Assembly (NCBI GenBank): GCA_026982145.1
Contig: JALSHQ010000021.1
Span: 1 to 6,551 of the forward strand
Origin: Gammaproteobacteria bacterium
GTDB lineage: Bacteria; Pseudomonadota; Gammaproteobacteria; SZUA-140
Length of the DNA stretch: 6,551 nt
Direction: 5' to 3'
Shown here: positions 1 through 6,551 of the stretch, piece by piece
Numbering within the stretch: the first letter of the stretch is position 1
How the letters are laid out: each line of letters starts with the position of its first letter
The notes under the pieces: model-generated
Database searches by the model: none
Seen by the model: only the letters and a program-made list of their open reading frames with translations
What the model was told of the DNA's origin: nothing
Position numbers and translations under genes: made by a program

Positions 1-2338
1 CCTTAGCTCGGTTGATGTTAGCGGAACGGACATCATCTTGGAATGGTCTCAAGCCTATAGCGCACCTATTGGCGGATATGATATCTACATTAATGGGGTG
101 GACACGGGGCCGCAATATCGCACGACCTTAAATACCGTTACCATTTCAGGGCTAGATACTTCAGTGGCGCATTGCTTCTCAGTAGAAGCCCGTTACACAG
201 AAACAAACGAATTTTTCAGTTCAAATGAGCTGTGCTCAGAAGCCACTCAGCAACCCGTAACTAATAACCCACCGACCATCACGGGCACTCCCGCTATGGT
301 GGTCGTGTTAGGTGAGGGTTATAGTTTTACCCCGGCTGCAAATGATATTGATAATGACACCTTAACTTTCAGTATTCTCAATCGCCCGAGTTGGGCTAAT
401 TTTAATTCAAGCACGGGCCTATTAAATGGAACACCCGATGGCGTGGGTCACATTGGTGTCACAGAAGACATCCTTATTACGGTTGATGATGGGGAGTCAT
501 CTGTATCATTGGCTCTTTTTGATATTGCGGTGGTGGCAGATAGTCAAGACTCAACACCGCCACTTATTTCAAATGTTCAGATTAATATGAATAACCCTGC
601 TCCTCGATCAGCGCAAATTACTTGGAACACTGATGAGTTGGCAAGCAGTGAATTGAATTTTGGCATCGATACAAGCTATGGCAATGTACAAACAGAAAAT
701 GGCTACTCGCTTGATCACTTTTATTGGTTAAACAGGCTCACCCCAAGTACTAGATATTACTATCAAATTACCGCTACAGATGAATTTGGAAACGCTGCAT
801 TACCGATAAGCGGCACATTTTTTATGAATCCAGTTTCACAAGGTGATTGGGTTGCGCCCATCGGAATAAGGCCACCAGACTTTGGCATTGAAGAAACACA
901 CATGATGTATGAAAATGCTCAGTATGATTTTGGAAATGGGCTTGAGGCTTATAAAGATTCCGGTAATGGCCCGTATACCCATTTCGTAGATAATCAGCAC
1001 CCTAATGCCACGGATATAAATAACCCCTACGGCACACCAAACTTACCTCGTGAAACAATTCCTCAAAATCTTACTCCAGGCAGTGTCGTTGAAGTGCATA
1101 ACGGCCCTTACAGCTATGCTGAAAGTGTTCATGGAGGCACTTATTTGCCTATTCTCAATGAACTCGGCACAGCTGAAAAACCGATTTTCATTCGAGGCCC
1201 CAACAATGATGATCGATTCGAAATCGCTACATTACCAGGGAATAATGAAATCCTTCTCAGGGATGTCTCTTATCTCATCATGGAGAACGTATTCATTAAC
1301 GGGCCGACGTTAAAAATTTACCAGCCAACCGATCATTTCTCAATACGCCATTCAGAAATCACTGGTGAGGATTCCTCCGGCATTCTTATTTGGACATATA
1401 AAAATGATTATTCTGCAGGAAGCCTAAAGCAGCATATCGTTATCTACAATAATGATATTCATAACAATGGCGTGTACCCGGCTGCAGCGGAGACTGGGGA
1501 TTTTGGCATCATGATAGACAATGCAACAGAAAATGTCTGGGTGGTTGACAATAATATGTATAACAATGGTGACGATAGTCTGCAGGTTATCGATAGATCT
1601 TGGGTGCCTGCAATAAGAGGTATCGTGGCGGACTATATATACGTTGGAAGAAATGTGATGCACCATGATGGTGAGAATGCGATAGATGTTAAGGGTTCTA
1701 AGAATGTCATTATTTCTCAAAATGAAATTTATGGTTACAGATCTATTTACTCAAACCCGACCTCTGCTGGTGAAGCGATCAGAATTAATGATGAAGGTGA
1801 ACAGGATAATATCTGGATCATTTACAATCATATTTATGATAGTACCGACGGTATCGACCCAGTGAATGCGCTGTTTTTTCCCTATGTTATTGGTAATCTG
1901 ATTCATGACGTAGAAACGGCCATTAACAGAGACACCACCGTGGTTACAAACAACACGATTTACAATTGTGGAACGGGCGTCGATAGACGGCGGGCACCTC
2001 ATTATGAGCTTTCCAATAATATCATCGCAAATTGCGATACCCCCTACATGTCGTGTAGTTCGTGTGGTACGGATGTGATCCACAGCAATATATTATTCGA
2101 TAATAGCACCAGCAGAACATGTACAAACTGTAGCTATGATGATCCTCTTCTAAACTCTCCGAGTAACCCCGGCGTTCCTCAAACGGGCAGCCCTGCTATC
2201 GATGCTGCAGGTTCAACGTCCGATGCTTACACTATTTTTTACAACACATATGGGATTGGCATACGCACAGATATTGATGGTAATCCGCGCCCTCAGCAAC
2301 CGTCTGACTGGGATATTGGTGCCTATGAGACGCCTTGA
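1..2338 (+). CDS. Modular FN3 / cadherin-like / right-handed parallel beta-helix protein, 5'-truncated
   Basis: The reading frame is open from the left edge (first complete codon at 2) to TGA at 2336-2338, giving 778 residues. The TTG at 38 is internal to a folded domain and is not the start, so the N-terminus and any signal peptide lie outside the window. Domains by position: a fibronectin III domain (about 2-256, two cysteines likely disulfide-bonded); a cadherin-like/He_PIG-type domain (about 269-535, with NDIDNDTLTFSI and STGLLNGTP); a second FN3-like domain (about 551-823, with STRYYYQITATDEFGN); and a parallel beta-helix (about 1070-2137) of Asn-rich rungs such as YNNDIHNNG, NAIDVKGSKNVIISQNEIYG and NNTIYNCG. 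The tail has the SPAID, DIDGNPRP and DIGAYE motifs common at the end of such proteins. Six cysteines, including CSSC and CTNC, cluster in the last rungs. The architecture suggests an exported polysaccharide-binding or -cleaving protein. No lyase or epimerase family was recognised and the substrate is unknown. There is no sortase or PEP-CTERM tail. The gene is AT-rich relative to its neighbours and convergent with the fumarase gene. Confidence 0.9.
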   Translation, partial: LSSVDVSGTDIILEWSQAYSAPIGGYDIYINGVDTGPQYRTTLNTVTISGLDTSVAHCFSVEARYTETNEFFSSNELCSEATQQPVTNNPPTITGTPAMVVVLGEGYSFTPAANDIDNDTLTFSILNRPSWANFNSSTGLLNGTPDGVGHIGVTEDILITVDDGESSVSLALFDIAVVADSQDSTPPLISNVQINMNNPAPRSAQITWNTDELASSELNFGIDTSYGNVQTENGYSLDHFYWLNRLTPSTRYYYQITATDEFGNAALPISGTFFMNPVSQGDWVAPIGIRPPDFGIEETHMMYENAQYDFGNGLEAYKDSGNGPYTHFVDNQHPNATDINNPYGTPNLPRETIPQNLTPGSVVEVHNGPYSYAESVHGGTYLPILNELGTAEKPIFIRGPNNDDRFEIATLPGNNEILLRDVSYLIMENVFINGPTLKIYQPTDHFSIRHSEITGEDSSGILIWTYKNDYSAGSLKQHIVIYNNDIHNNGVYPAAAETGDFGIMIDNATENVWVVDNNMYNNGDDSLQVIDRSWVPAIRGIVADYIYVGRNVMHHDGENAIDVKGSKNVIISQNEIYGYRSIYSNPTSAGEAIRINDEGEQDNIWIIYNHIYDSTDGIDPVNALFFPYVIGNLIHDVETAINRDTTVVTNNTIYNCGTGVDRRRAPHYELSNNIIANCDTPYMSCSSCGTDVIHSNILFDNSTSRTCTNCSYDDPLLNSPSNPGVPQTGSPAIDAAGSTSDAYTIFYNTYGIGIRTDIDGNPRPQQPSDWDIGAYETP

Positions 2339-2382
2339 TAGGGATTAAATTTCGGCGGTGAGCCGGTTGTATCATTGGCAGT

Positions 2383-2408
2383 AAAAGCCGTAGGCGAATA
2401 CCTGCGGC
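2383..2408 (-). terminator. Probable rho-independent terminator of the fumarase transcript
   Basis: Read on the minus strand, 13 bases after the fumarase stop, GCCGCAGG and CCTACGGC form an eight-position stem (one A-C mismatch, seven pairs) around a six-base loop. TTTT follows immediately, at 2386-2383. On the plus strand the same stem has a U-G wobble instead of a mismatch but is followed by GGGTGGTG, with no T-run, so it fits the minus-strand transcript better. The T-run is short, so termination may be partial. The rest of the 83-base convergent spacer shows only a weaker 4-bp stem (CGGC/GCCG at 2353-2365) that is not a convincing terminator for the beta-helix gene. Confidence 0.5.
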
Positions 2409-2421
2409 GGGTGGTGTGGGG

Positions 2422-4038
2422 TTATATCCCTAGCTCAGCAAAGAAGTCTTTGCCCTTATCATCGACAATGATGAACGCAGGAAAGTTTTCTACTTCAATG
2501 CGGTGCACTGCTTCCATGCCGAGCTCAGCGTAGTCGATCACCTCTACTTTTCGGATGCACTCTTGTGCTAAGCGGGCAGCGGCGCCGCCAATCGACCCCA
2601 GATAAAAACCGCCCTGTTTTTTGCAAGACTCAGTGACAGCGCGGCTACGGTTTCCCTTGGCCAGCATTACTAGAGATGCGCCATGCTGCTGGAGGATTTC
2701 TACATAGCTGTCCATACGGCCGGCAGTGGTAGGGCCAAAGGAGCCGGAGGCGTAACCGTTTGGCGTTTTAGCGGGGCCCGCATAGTAGATGATGTGATCT
2801 TTGAAATAGTCAGGAATCCCTTCACCACGATCAAGGCGCGCTTTGATTTTTGCGTGGGCGATATCGCGCGCAACAATGATCGAGCCGCTGAGCATGAGGC
2901 GGGTTTTGATCGGGTATTGCGATAGCGTTTCGCGGATCTTAGCCATGGGTTGGTTAAGGTCGATATGGACAACATCATCTGAAAGTGACGCTTTATTTAT
3001 TTCGGGAAGAAAGCGTGCAGGGTCCTGCTCCAACTGTTCGAGCCACACCCCATCGCGGTCGATGTGGCCGAGGATGTTGCGATCCGCTGAGCATGAAACG
3101 CCAATCCCCACCGGGCATGAGGCGCCGTGACGCGGAAGCCGTATCACACGCACATCATGGGCAAAATATTTCCCTCCAAATTGAGCACCGATGCCGAGCT
3201 GCTGAGTCAGTTTAAGCACTTGGATCTCCAGCTCGGTATCGCGGAACGCCTGCCCGTACTCACTCCCTTGATTGGGCAGTGTGTCTAGGTAGTGGGCTGA
3301 AGCGAGCTTGACCATTTTAAGGTTAGCTTCAACCGAAGTCCCCCCCACGACAATGGCTAAGTGGTAGGGTGGACAGGCTGAGGTGCCGAGCATCTTTAAC
3401 TTTTCACCCAGAAAGGCGATGAAGTTTTTAGGGTTGAGCAGCGCTCTAGTCTCCTGAAAAAGAAACGTCTTGTTAGCAGAGCCACCGCCTTTGGTCAGAA
3501 AAAGAAACTTGTAGCTCCCCCCTTCAACGGCATCGATATCGATTTGAGCTGGAAGGTTAGTGCCGGTGTTCTCTTCCTCAAAAAAGGTGAGGGGTGCCAT
3601 CTGCGAGAAGCGCAAATTATAGCTACGATAAGCACGATAGACGCCGAGCGCAATCGCTTCACGGTCGCTGCCCCCTGTCCAAACTTGTTGTCCTTTTTTT
3701 CCCATGATGATGGCAGTACCGGTATCCTGGCATCCCGGCAGCACCATGCCTGCCGCGATGTTGGCATTGCGCAGCAGTTCCATCGCGACAAAATGGTCAT
3801 TCTCAGAGGCGTTGTAATCATCGAGTATATTTCGCAACTGCTGTAGATGGCTGCTGCGGTAGAGGTGTGAAATATCTTTAATCGCGGTGGCGGTCAGCAG
3901 TGTAAGCGCTGCTATATCTACTTTAAGTATGGGCTGGCCTTCGAATGCACCGGTTGATACATGATTGCTGGAGAGCAAGCGGTATTCAGTATCGTCTTTG
4001 CCAAGTGGGAGTGGGTCAGTGTAGTGAAATTCAGCCAT
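2422..4038 (-). CDS. fumA: Class I (iron-sulfur) fumarate hydratase, FumA/FumB type
   Basis: This is a 538-residue single-chain class I fumarase, which interconverts fumarate and malate in the cytosolic TCA cycle using an oxygen-sensitive [4Fe-4S] cluster. The N-terminal catalytic domain carries cluster-ligand cysteines at C103 (LPGCQDTGTA), C222 (GTSACPPYHLA) and C316 (GIGVSCSAD), matching the three ligand positions of the enterobacterial enzymes. Between them are the strongly conserved KGGGSANKTFLFQ (about 183-195) and GAQFGGKYFAHDVRVIRLPRHGASCP (about 284-309) blocks. The C-terminal swivelling domain (about 365-538) has GYASGSFGPTTAGRMDSY, AKGNRS and GGFYLGSIGGAAA. Length is close to the 548 residues usual for E. 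coli FumA, so it is intact. The start is ATG at 4038, with only a weak AGG-containing sequence about 12 bases upstream. The gene lies 38 bases after the zapE stop and may be co-transcribed with it. FumA and FumB cannot be told apart here; the symbol is by family. Confidence 0.96.
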   Translation of the reverse strand: MAEFHYTDPLPLGKDDTEYRLLSSNHVSTGAFEGQPILKVDIAALTLLTATAIKDISHLYRSSHLQQLRNILDDYNASENDHFVAMELLRNANIAAGMVLPGCQDTGTAIIMGKKGQQVWTGGSDREAIALGVYRAYRSYNLRFSQMAPLTFFEEENTGTNLPAQIDIDAVEGGSYKFLFLTKGGGSANKTFLFQETRALLNPKNFIAFLGEKLKMLGTSACPPYHLAIVVGGTSVEANLKMVKLASAHYLDTLPNQGSEYGQAFRDTELEIQVLKLTQQLGIGAQFGGKYFAHDVRVIRLPRHGASCPVGIGVSCSADRNILGHIDRDGVWLEQLEQDPARFLPEINKASLSDDVVHIDLNQPMAKIRETLSQYPIKTRLMLSGSIIVARDIAHAKIKARLDRGEGIPDYFKDHIIYYAGPAKTPNGYASGSFGPTTAGRMDSYVEILQQHGASLVMLAKGNRSRAVTESCKKQGGFYLGSIGGAAARLAQECIRKVEVIDYAELGMEAVHRIEVENFPAFIIVDDKGKDFFAELGI

Positions 4039-4076
4039 AAATCATCATAGCCTGAGAGTCAGGTGGGGTAAAGGCG

Positions 4077-5162
4077 TTAGCCCTCATTGCCCGGGTAGTG
4101 ATCTTGTGCCATTTCGCAAAGCCTGCTGCTGGTGCGTTTGAAGCTGTGGCAGTGGTGCACGCCTCGGTAGAGGTTTTGCGGTGAGGCGGCAGCCGTGGTG
4201 ATTAGCTCGACCTTGCTATCATAAAGCGCATCGATCAGATGAATAAAGCGTATCGCGGCATTATCCAGCGCCTCATCCAGCAACGGAATATGAGTGATCA
4301 TGACGCGTCGGTAGCGCTGAGCCAGCTTAAGGTAATCAGCAGCAGAGCGCGCCGACTGGCACAGCGCATCGAAATCAAACCAGATAAGATCGTTATATTC
4401 AGCAATCAACGGAATGTCTCGCCCGTTGATAAGCACCACAGCAGGCTCCTTTTTGGGGGTGTGGCCGGCCAGTTTTTGAAACTGTGCGGCCATCAGCGTA
4501 AAGGCTGCGGCCTTATCACAAAGCTGGTAGCGCTTGAATTTGGGTGAGTTTGATTGCTGTTGCCTAAAGTCTTGCCCTTGCGTCATTTTTACGAGTTGAG
4601 TGTGTTGTTTGATTAAGGCGATGGCGGGCAAAAAACGGTCGCGTTGTAGCCCGTTGCGGTAGAGGTTGTCGGGGGTTGTATTCGAGGTGGTCACCAAGAT
4701 AACTCGGTGGGAAAATAGCGCCTCCAATAGACCCGCCAGCAGCATGGCGTCCCCGATGTCGGCGACATAGAACTCATCAAGGCAAAGAATGCGGCTCTTT
4801 TCTGCAATTCGCTTTCCAATGAGCGAGAGGGGTTCTTTTTGATGGCCAATCGTGGCGAGCTCAGTATGTATGTTTTGCATGAACTGGTGAAAGTGCAGGC
4901 GCTGCTTTTGTGGTGTAGGCAGGTGGTGGTAGAAGAGATCCATCAGCCAAGTTTTACCGCGCCCAGGGCCTCCCCATAAATAAAGTCCCTGCGGTACTGG
5001 CGGGGGTTTGTTAAACAGCGAGTCTAGTAGACTCGTGGTTTGGGGCGGGGCGGCGAGCTCATCAAAAAGGCGGTGAAAATGGTCAATGGCACTCGTTTGC
5101 TCAGGGTCTTGCTGATAGCCCTGTTGTGCAACTGTGCTTTGATAGTGCTGTTTGATGCTCAC
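4077..5162 (-). CDS. zapE: Cell division protein ZapE (AFG1-family P-loop ATPase)
   Basis: This 361-residue protein is an AFG1/LACE1-family ATPase. The E. coli member ZapE (about 375 residues) associates with the FtsZ ring and affects Z-ring stability; mitochondrial relatives act in membrane protein quality control. Visible motifs are Walker A GGPGRGKT (64-71), followed by the family-typical WLMDLFY and RLHFHQFM; Walker B ILCLDEF (125-131) with DIGDAMLL; the sensor-like LVTTSNTTPDNLYRNGLQRDRFLPAI (156-181), which holds candidate arginine-finger residues; and the C-terminal FKRTSSRLCEM (341-351). The protein is full length. The start is GTG at 5162. No good Shine-Dalgarno sequence is seen before it and no nearby in-frame ATG offers an alternative, while the N-terminal length agrees with the E. 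coli protein. It follows the microprotein stop by 35 bases and precedes the fumarase gene by 38 bases, consistent with an operon. Confidence 0.95.
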   Translation of the reverse strand: MSIKQHYQSTVAQQGYQQDPEQTSAIDHFHRLFDELAAPPQTTSLLDSLFNKPPPVPQGLYLWGGPGRGKTWLMDLFYHHLPTPQKQRLHFHQFMQNIHTELATIGHQKEPLSLIGKRIAEKSRILCLDEFYVADIGDAMLLAGLLEALFSHRVILVTTSNTTPDNLYRNGLQRDRFLPAIALIKQHTQLVKMTQGQDFRQQQSNSPKFKRYQLCDKAAAFTLMAAQFQKLAGHTPKKEPAVVLINGRDIPLIAEYNDLIWFDFDALCQSARSAADYLKLAQRYRRVMITHIPLLDEALDNAAIRFIHLIDALYDSKVELITTAAASPQNLYRGVHHCHSFKRTSSRLCEMAQDHYPGNEG

Positions 5163-5197
5163 AGTTAAAGTGGGTAAGGCGATCGGTTGAGGGCCGC

Positions 5198-5338
5198 TTA
5201 TTGATTCGCTTTGTTCTGTTTTGTTTTTCTTTTGATCATAAAATAGAGCACAAATATCCCGCCGACGCAGAGCGTTGCTGCAACGCCGATCAGCGATAAA
5301 ATGGTCATCATGTTCTCTCTTAACCAGTCACTTTCCAT
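5198..5338 (-). CDS. Single-pass membrane microprotein (46 aa), function unknown
   Basis: A complete 46-codon frame fills the space between the HD-GYP gene and zapE. It has ATG at 5338-5336 and TAA at 5200-5198. The protein starts with a polar segment (MESDWLREN), continues with one hydrophobic helix of roughly 22 residues (about 12-33, ILSLIGVAATLCVGGIFVLY) and ends in a basic tail (IKRKTKQNKANQ). By the positive-inside rule this puts the C-terminus in the cytoplasm. AAGAG lies about eight bases before the ATG. A second possible start is M10 at 5311, preceded by AAGAGAG, giving 37 residues with the same helix. The gene begins 30 bases after the HD-GYP stop and ends 35 bases before zapE. The layout is reminiscent of short DUF3149-like membrane proteins of gammaproteobacteria, but I cannot confirm membership. 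A well-formed helix with a basic tail and tight spacing on both sides argue that the gene is real. Confidence 0.68.
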   Translation of the reverse strand: MESDWLRENMMTILSLIGVAATLCVGGIFVLYFMIKRKTKQNKANQ

Positions 5339-5368
5339 CTGTCATCTCTTTATTCTTAAATGTGTTTG

Positions 5369-6551
5369 CTACAAATCAGCCGGGTAACGTTTAGCAATGG
5401 CGAATATTTCATCCCGATTTTCTAGGAAAATATCGACCAGATCCGGGTCAAAGTGTTGGCCACGTTCGCCCTTAATCCACTCGCTCACACGGGCAGGTTC
5501 CCAAGCCTCTTTATAAACCCTTCTGAAGGTTAATGCATCAAAAACATCGGCAAGTGCGATAATCCGCCCGTATAGGTGAATCTCTTCACCTTTGAGCCCT
5601 TGTGGGTAGCCGCTGCCATTCCATTTCTCGTGGTGCTGCAGCGCGATCACAGCGCCTGCCTTGAGGATGTCACGCTCGGAGTGGCTCAGCATGGTGTAGC
5701 CGATACGCGTATGGTTTTTCATTATTTCATGCTCTTCATCGGTCAGCTTGCCCGGTTTTAATAAAATACGGTCTGGGATGCCGAGTTTACCGAGGTCATG
5801 CAGCGGTGAAGCGGCCGCAATCAGCGCGATCTCATCTTTGGGCAGCCCCACCTTGCGCGCGAGTAATTGGCTGTAAAGTGAAACGCGTTGGGTGTGATTG
5901 CTGGTCTCTTGAGAGCGTTGCTCCTCAATCACCCCCATGGTGAAAACGGTTTCGCGCAGGGTGGTTTCAATTTCACTGTTCAGCGCTGCCAATTCACGGT
6001 TTTTCTCATGGAGTTGATCCTGATGGGCGATGATTTTGTTATTGAATAGGTTGATCTCATTGGCGACGTTGCTGAACTCAGCAGTATCGAATTGATCGGG
6101 GTTGACCGGTTCTTTTTTCTCGTAAGCATCCATTGCCTTGTTGACCAATGTATCAAGAGGCCCTTGAACATGGCGTTGAATGGTGCGCGAGGTGTTCACT
6201 AAAATGAGTGCTAGGAAAATTAACGAAATGGCTAGCATGCCCGCGATAACAGTGAGCGAATGATTGCGGTATTGTGACGCGTCCATTTCAATATCAATGG
6301 CGCCGAGCACAGTCCCTTCGGTGACATTATGGCAAGCTAGGCAATTAAGTGAACCGCTGGACGAAGCGACGTATGGCACCACCACGCGGATGGTGGGCGT
6401 GTATGAAAATTCATATAGCTCAAACACGGGGGACATCGTCTCAAAGGCGCGATGGGTGATGGCATCGGCATGTTTAATATCATGCTCCAGCGCGTGCCCT
6501 TGTCCAAACTGGTTGTTCACCTCACTGCTGCGAATGATTGAGAGCCGCTTA
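5369..6551 (-). CDS. Membrane HD-GYP phosphodiesterase with c-type heme (CxxCH) sensor and HAMP, N-terminally truncated
   Basis: The frame is open from the right edge to TAG at 5371-5369 (393 residues visible). The GTG at 6520 is not the likely start, because the frame continues upstream (KRLSIIRSSE). Numbering from that GTG: a presumed periplasmic sensor segment (to about 85) contains CLACH at 60-64 (6343-6329), a CxxCH covalent heme c motif in a DUF3365/Tll0287-like setting (CLACHNVTEGTVLGAIDI). A transmembrane helix (about 89-109), a HAMP-like linker (about 110-162, GPLDTLV) and a coiled coil (about 160-200) follow. The C-terminal HD-GYP domain (about 200-375) has NHTQRV, HDLGKLGIPD (241-250), HHEKWNGSGYP (296-306), ALADVFDALT and GQHFDPDLVD, so metal- and substrate-binding residues appear complete. 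HD-GYP domains with this motif set hydrolyse cyclic di-GMP; that activity is inferred from family. Heme attachment would require export of the sensor and a cytochrome c maturation system encoded elsewhere. Confidence 0.93.
   Translation of the reverse strand, partial: KRLSIIRSSEVNNQFGQGHALEHDIKHADAITHRAFETMSPVFELYEFSYTPTIRVVVPYVASSSGSLNCLACHNVTEGTVLGAIDIEMDASQYRNHSLTVIAGMLAISLIFLALILVNTSRTIQRHVQGPLDTLVNKAMDAYEKKEPVNPDQFDTAEFSNVANEINLFNNKIIAHQDQLHEKNRELAALNSEIETTLRETVFTMGVIEEQRSQETSNHTQRVSLYSQLLARKVGLPKDEIALIAAASPLHDLGKLGIPDRILLKPGKLTDEEHEIMKNHTRIGYTMLSHSERDILKAGAVIALQHHEKWNGSGYPQGLKGEEIHLYGRIIALADVFDALTFRRVYKEAWEPARVSEWIKGERGQHFDPDLVDIFLENRDEIFAIAKRYPADL

Noticed and set aside
38..40. TTG as the start codon of the beta-helix gene.
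   Set aside because: The frame is open back to the left edge and the upstream codons belong to the same FN3 domain, so the gene is truncated by the window.
1050..2083. Several 80-110 codon open frames inside the beta-helix gene on both strands.
   Set aside because: They overlap a well-supported gene in other frames, lack recognisable domains, and reflect the repetitive Asn/Ile-rich rungs.
2353..2365. Stem CGGC/GCCG after the beta-helix stop as a plus-strand terminator.
   Set aside because: Only four pairs and no U-tract follow it. Termination of this gene cannot be assigned from the sequence.
2683..4547. Open frames on either strand inside the fumarase and zapE genes.
   Set aside because: They are shadow frames of two clearly identified, conserved proteins, with compositions unlike real proteins and no domain.
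5272..5286. Perfect inverted repeat GCGTTG-CTG-CAACGC.
   Set aside because: It lies inside the microprotein frame encoding small residues of the membrane helix. No T-run follows on either strand, so it is likely a codon-driven coincidence rather than a terminator or operator.
6518..6520. GTG as the start codon of the HD-GYP gene.
   Set aside because: The frame runs on to the right edge without a stop. Starting here would leave the CxxCH sensor without an export signal or first membrane helix.
5191..6551. Repeated GCCGCTTA at 5193-5200 and 6544-6551 as a direct repeat or attachment site.
   Set aside because: It is only eight bases, one copy ends at the microprotein stop and the other lies in coding sequence, with no mobile gene between. 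Chance is sufficient.

Overview
The window looks like chromosomal DNA of a gammaproteobacterium, probably aquatic or marine. The evidence is a single-chain class I (FumA/FumB-type) fumarase, a ZapE-type AFG1 ATPase close in layout to the enterobacterial one, and a membrane HD-GYP signalling protein with a c-type heme site. The genus cannot be fixed from sequence alone. No rRNA, tRNA, CRISPR array, insertion sequence or integrase is visible.

Layout: positions 1-2338 (+ strand) hold the 3' part of a large secreted-type protein. It has a fibronectin III domain, a cadherin-like/putative-Ig domain, a second FN3-like domain and then a long right-handed parallel beta-helix. Its N-terminus lies off the left edge. 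An 83-base convergent spacer follows, with a hairpin plus T-run that best fits a terminator for the opposite strand. All remaining genes are on the minus strand. Reading in their direction from the right edge they are: an HD-GYP protein with a CxxCH sensor domain (N-terminus off the right edge), a 46-residue single-pass membrane microprotein, zapE with a GTG start, and a class I fumarase. Gaps between these four are only 30, 35 and 38 bases, so they may be one transcription unit ending at the hairpin near 2383-2408.

Functionally the minus-strand cluster combines putative c-di-GMP hydrolysis under a heme-linked periplasmic sensor, a cell-division/membrane-quality ATPase, and an oxygen-labile Fe-S TCA enzyme. 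A shared redox or oxygen theme is possible but is inference. The beta-helix gene is visibly more AT-rich than the minus-strand genes (17 G+C of 60 at 1681-1740, against 36 of 60 at 2701-2760) and runs convergently. It is probably an independent, accessory-type gene.

No clear new multi-gene system is present. The items most worth a second look are the heme-c HD-GYP sensor, the microprotein between it and zapE, and the modular beta-helix protein with a cysteine-rich C-terminal end.
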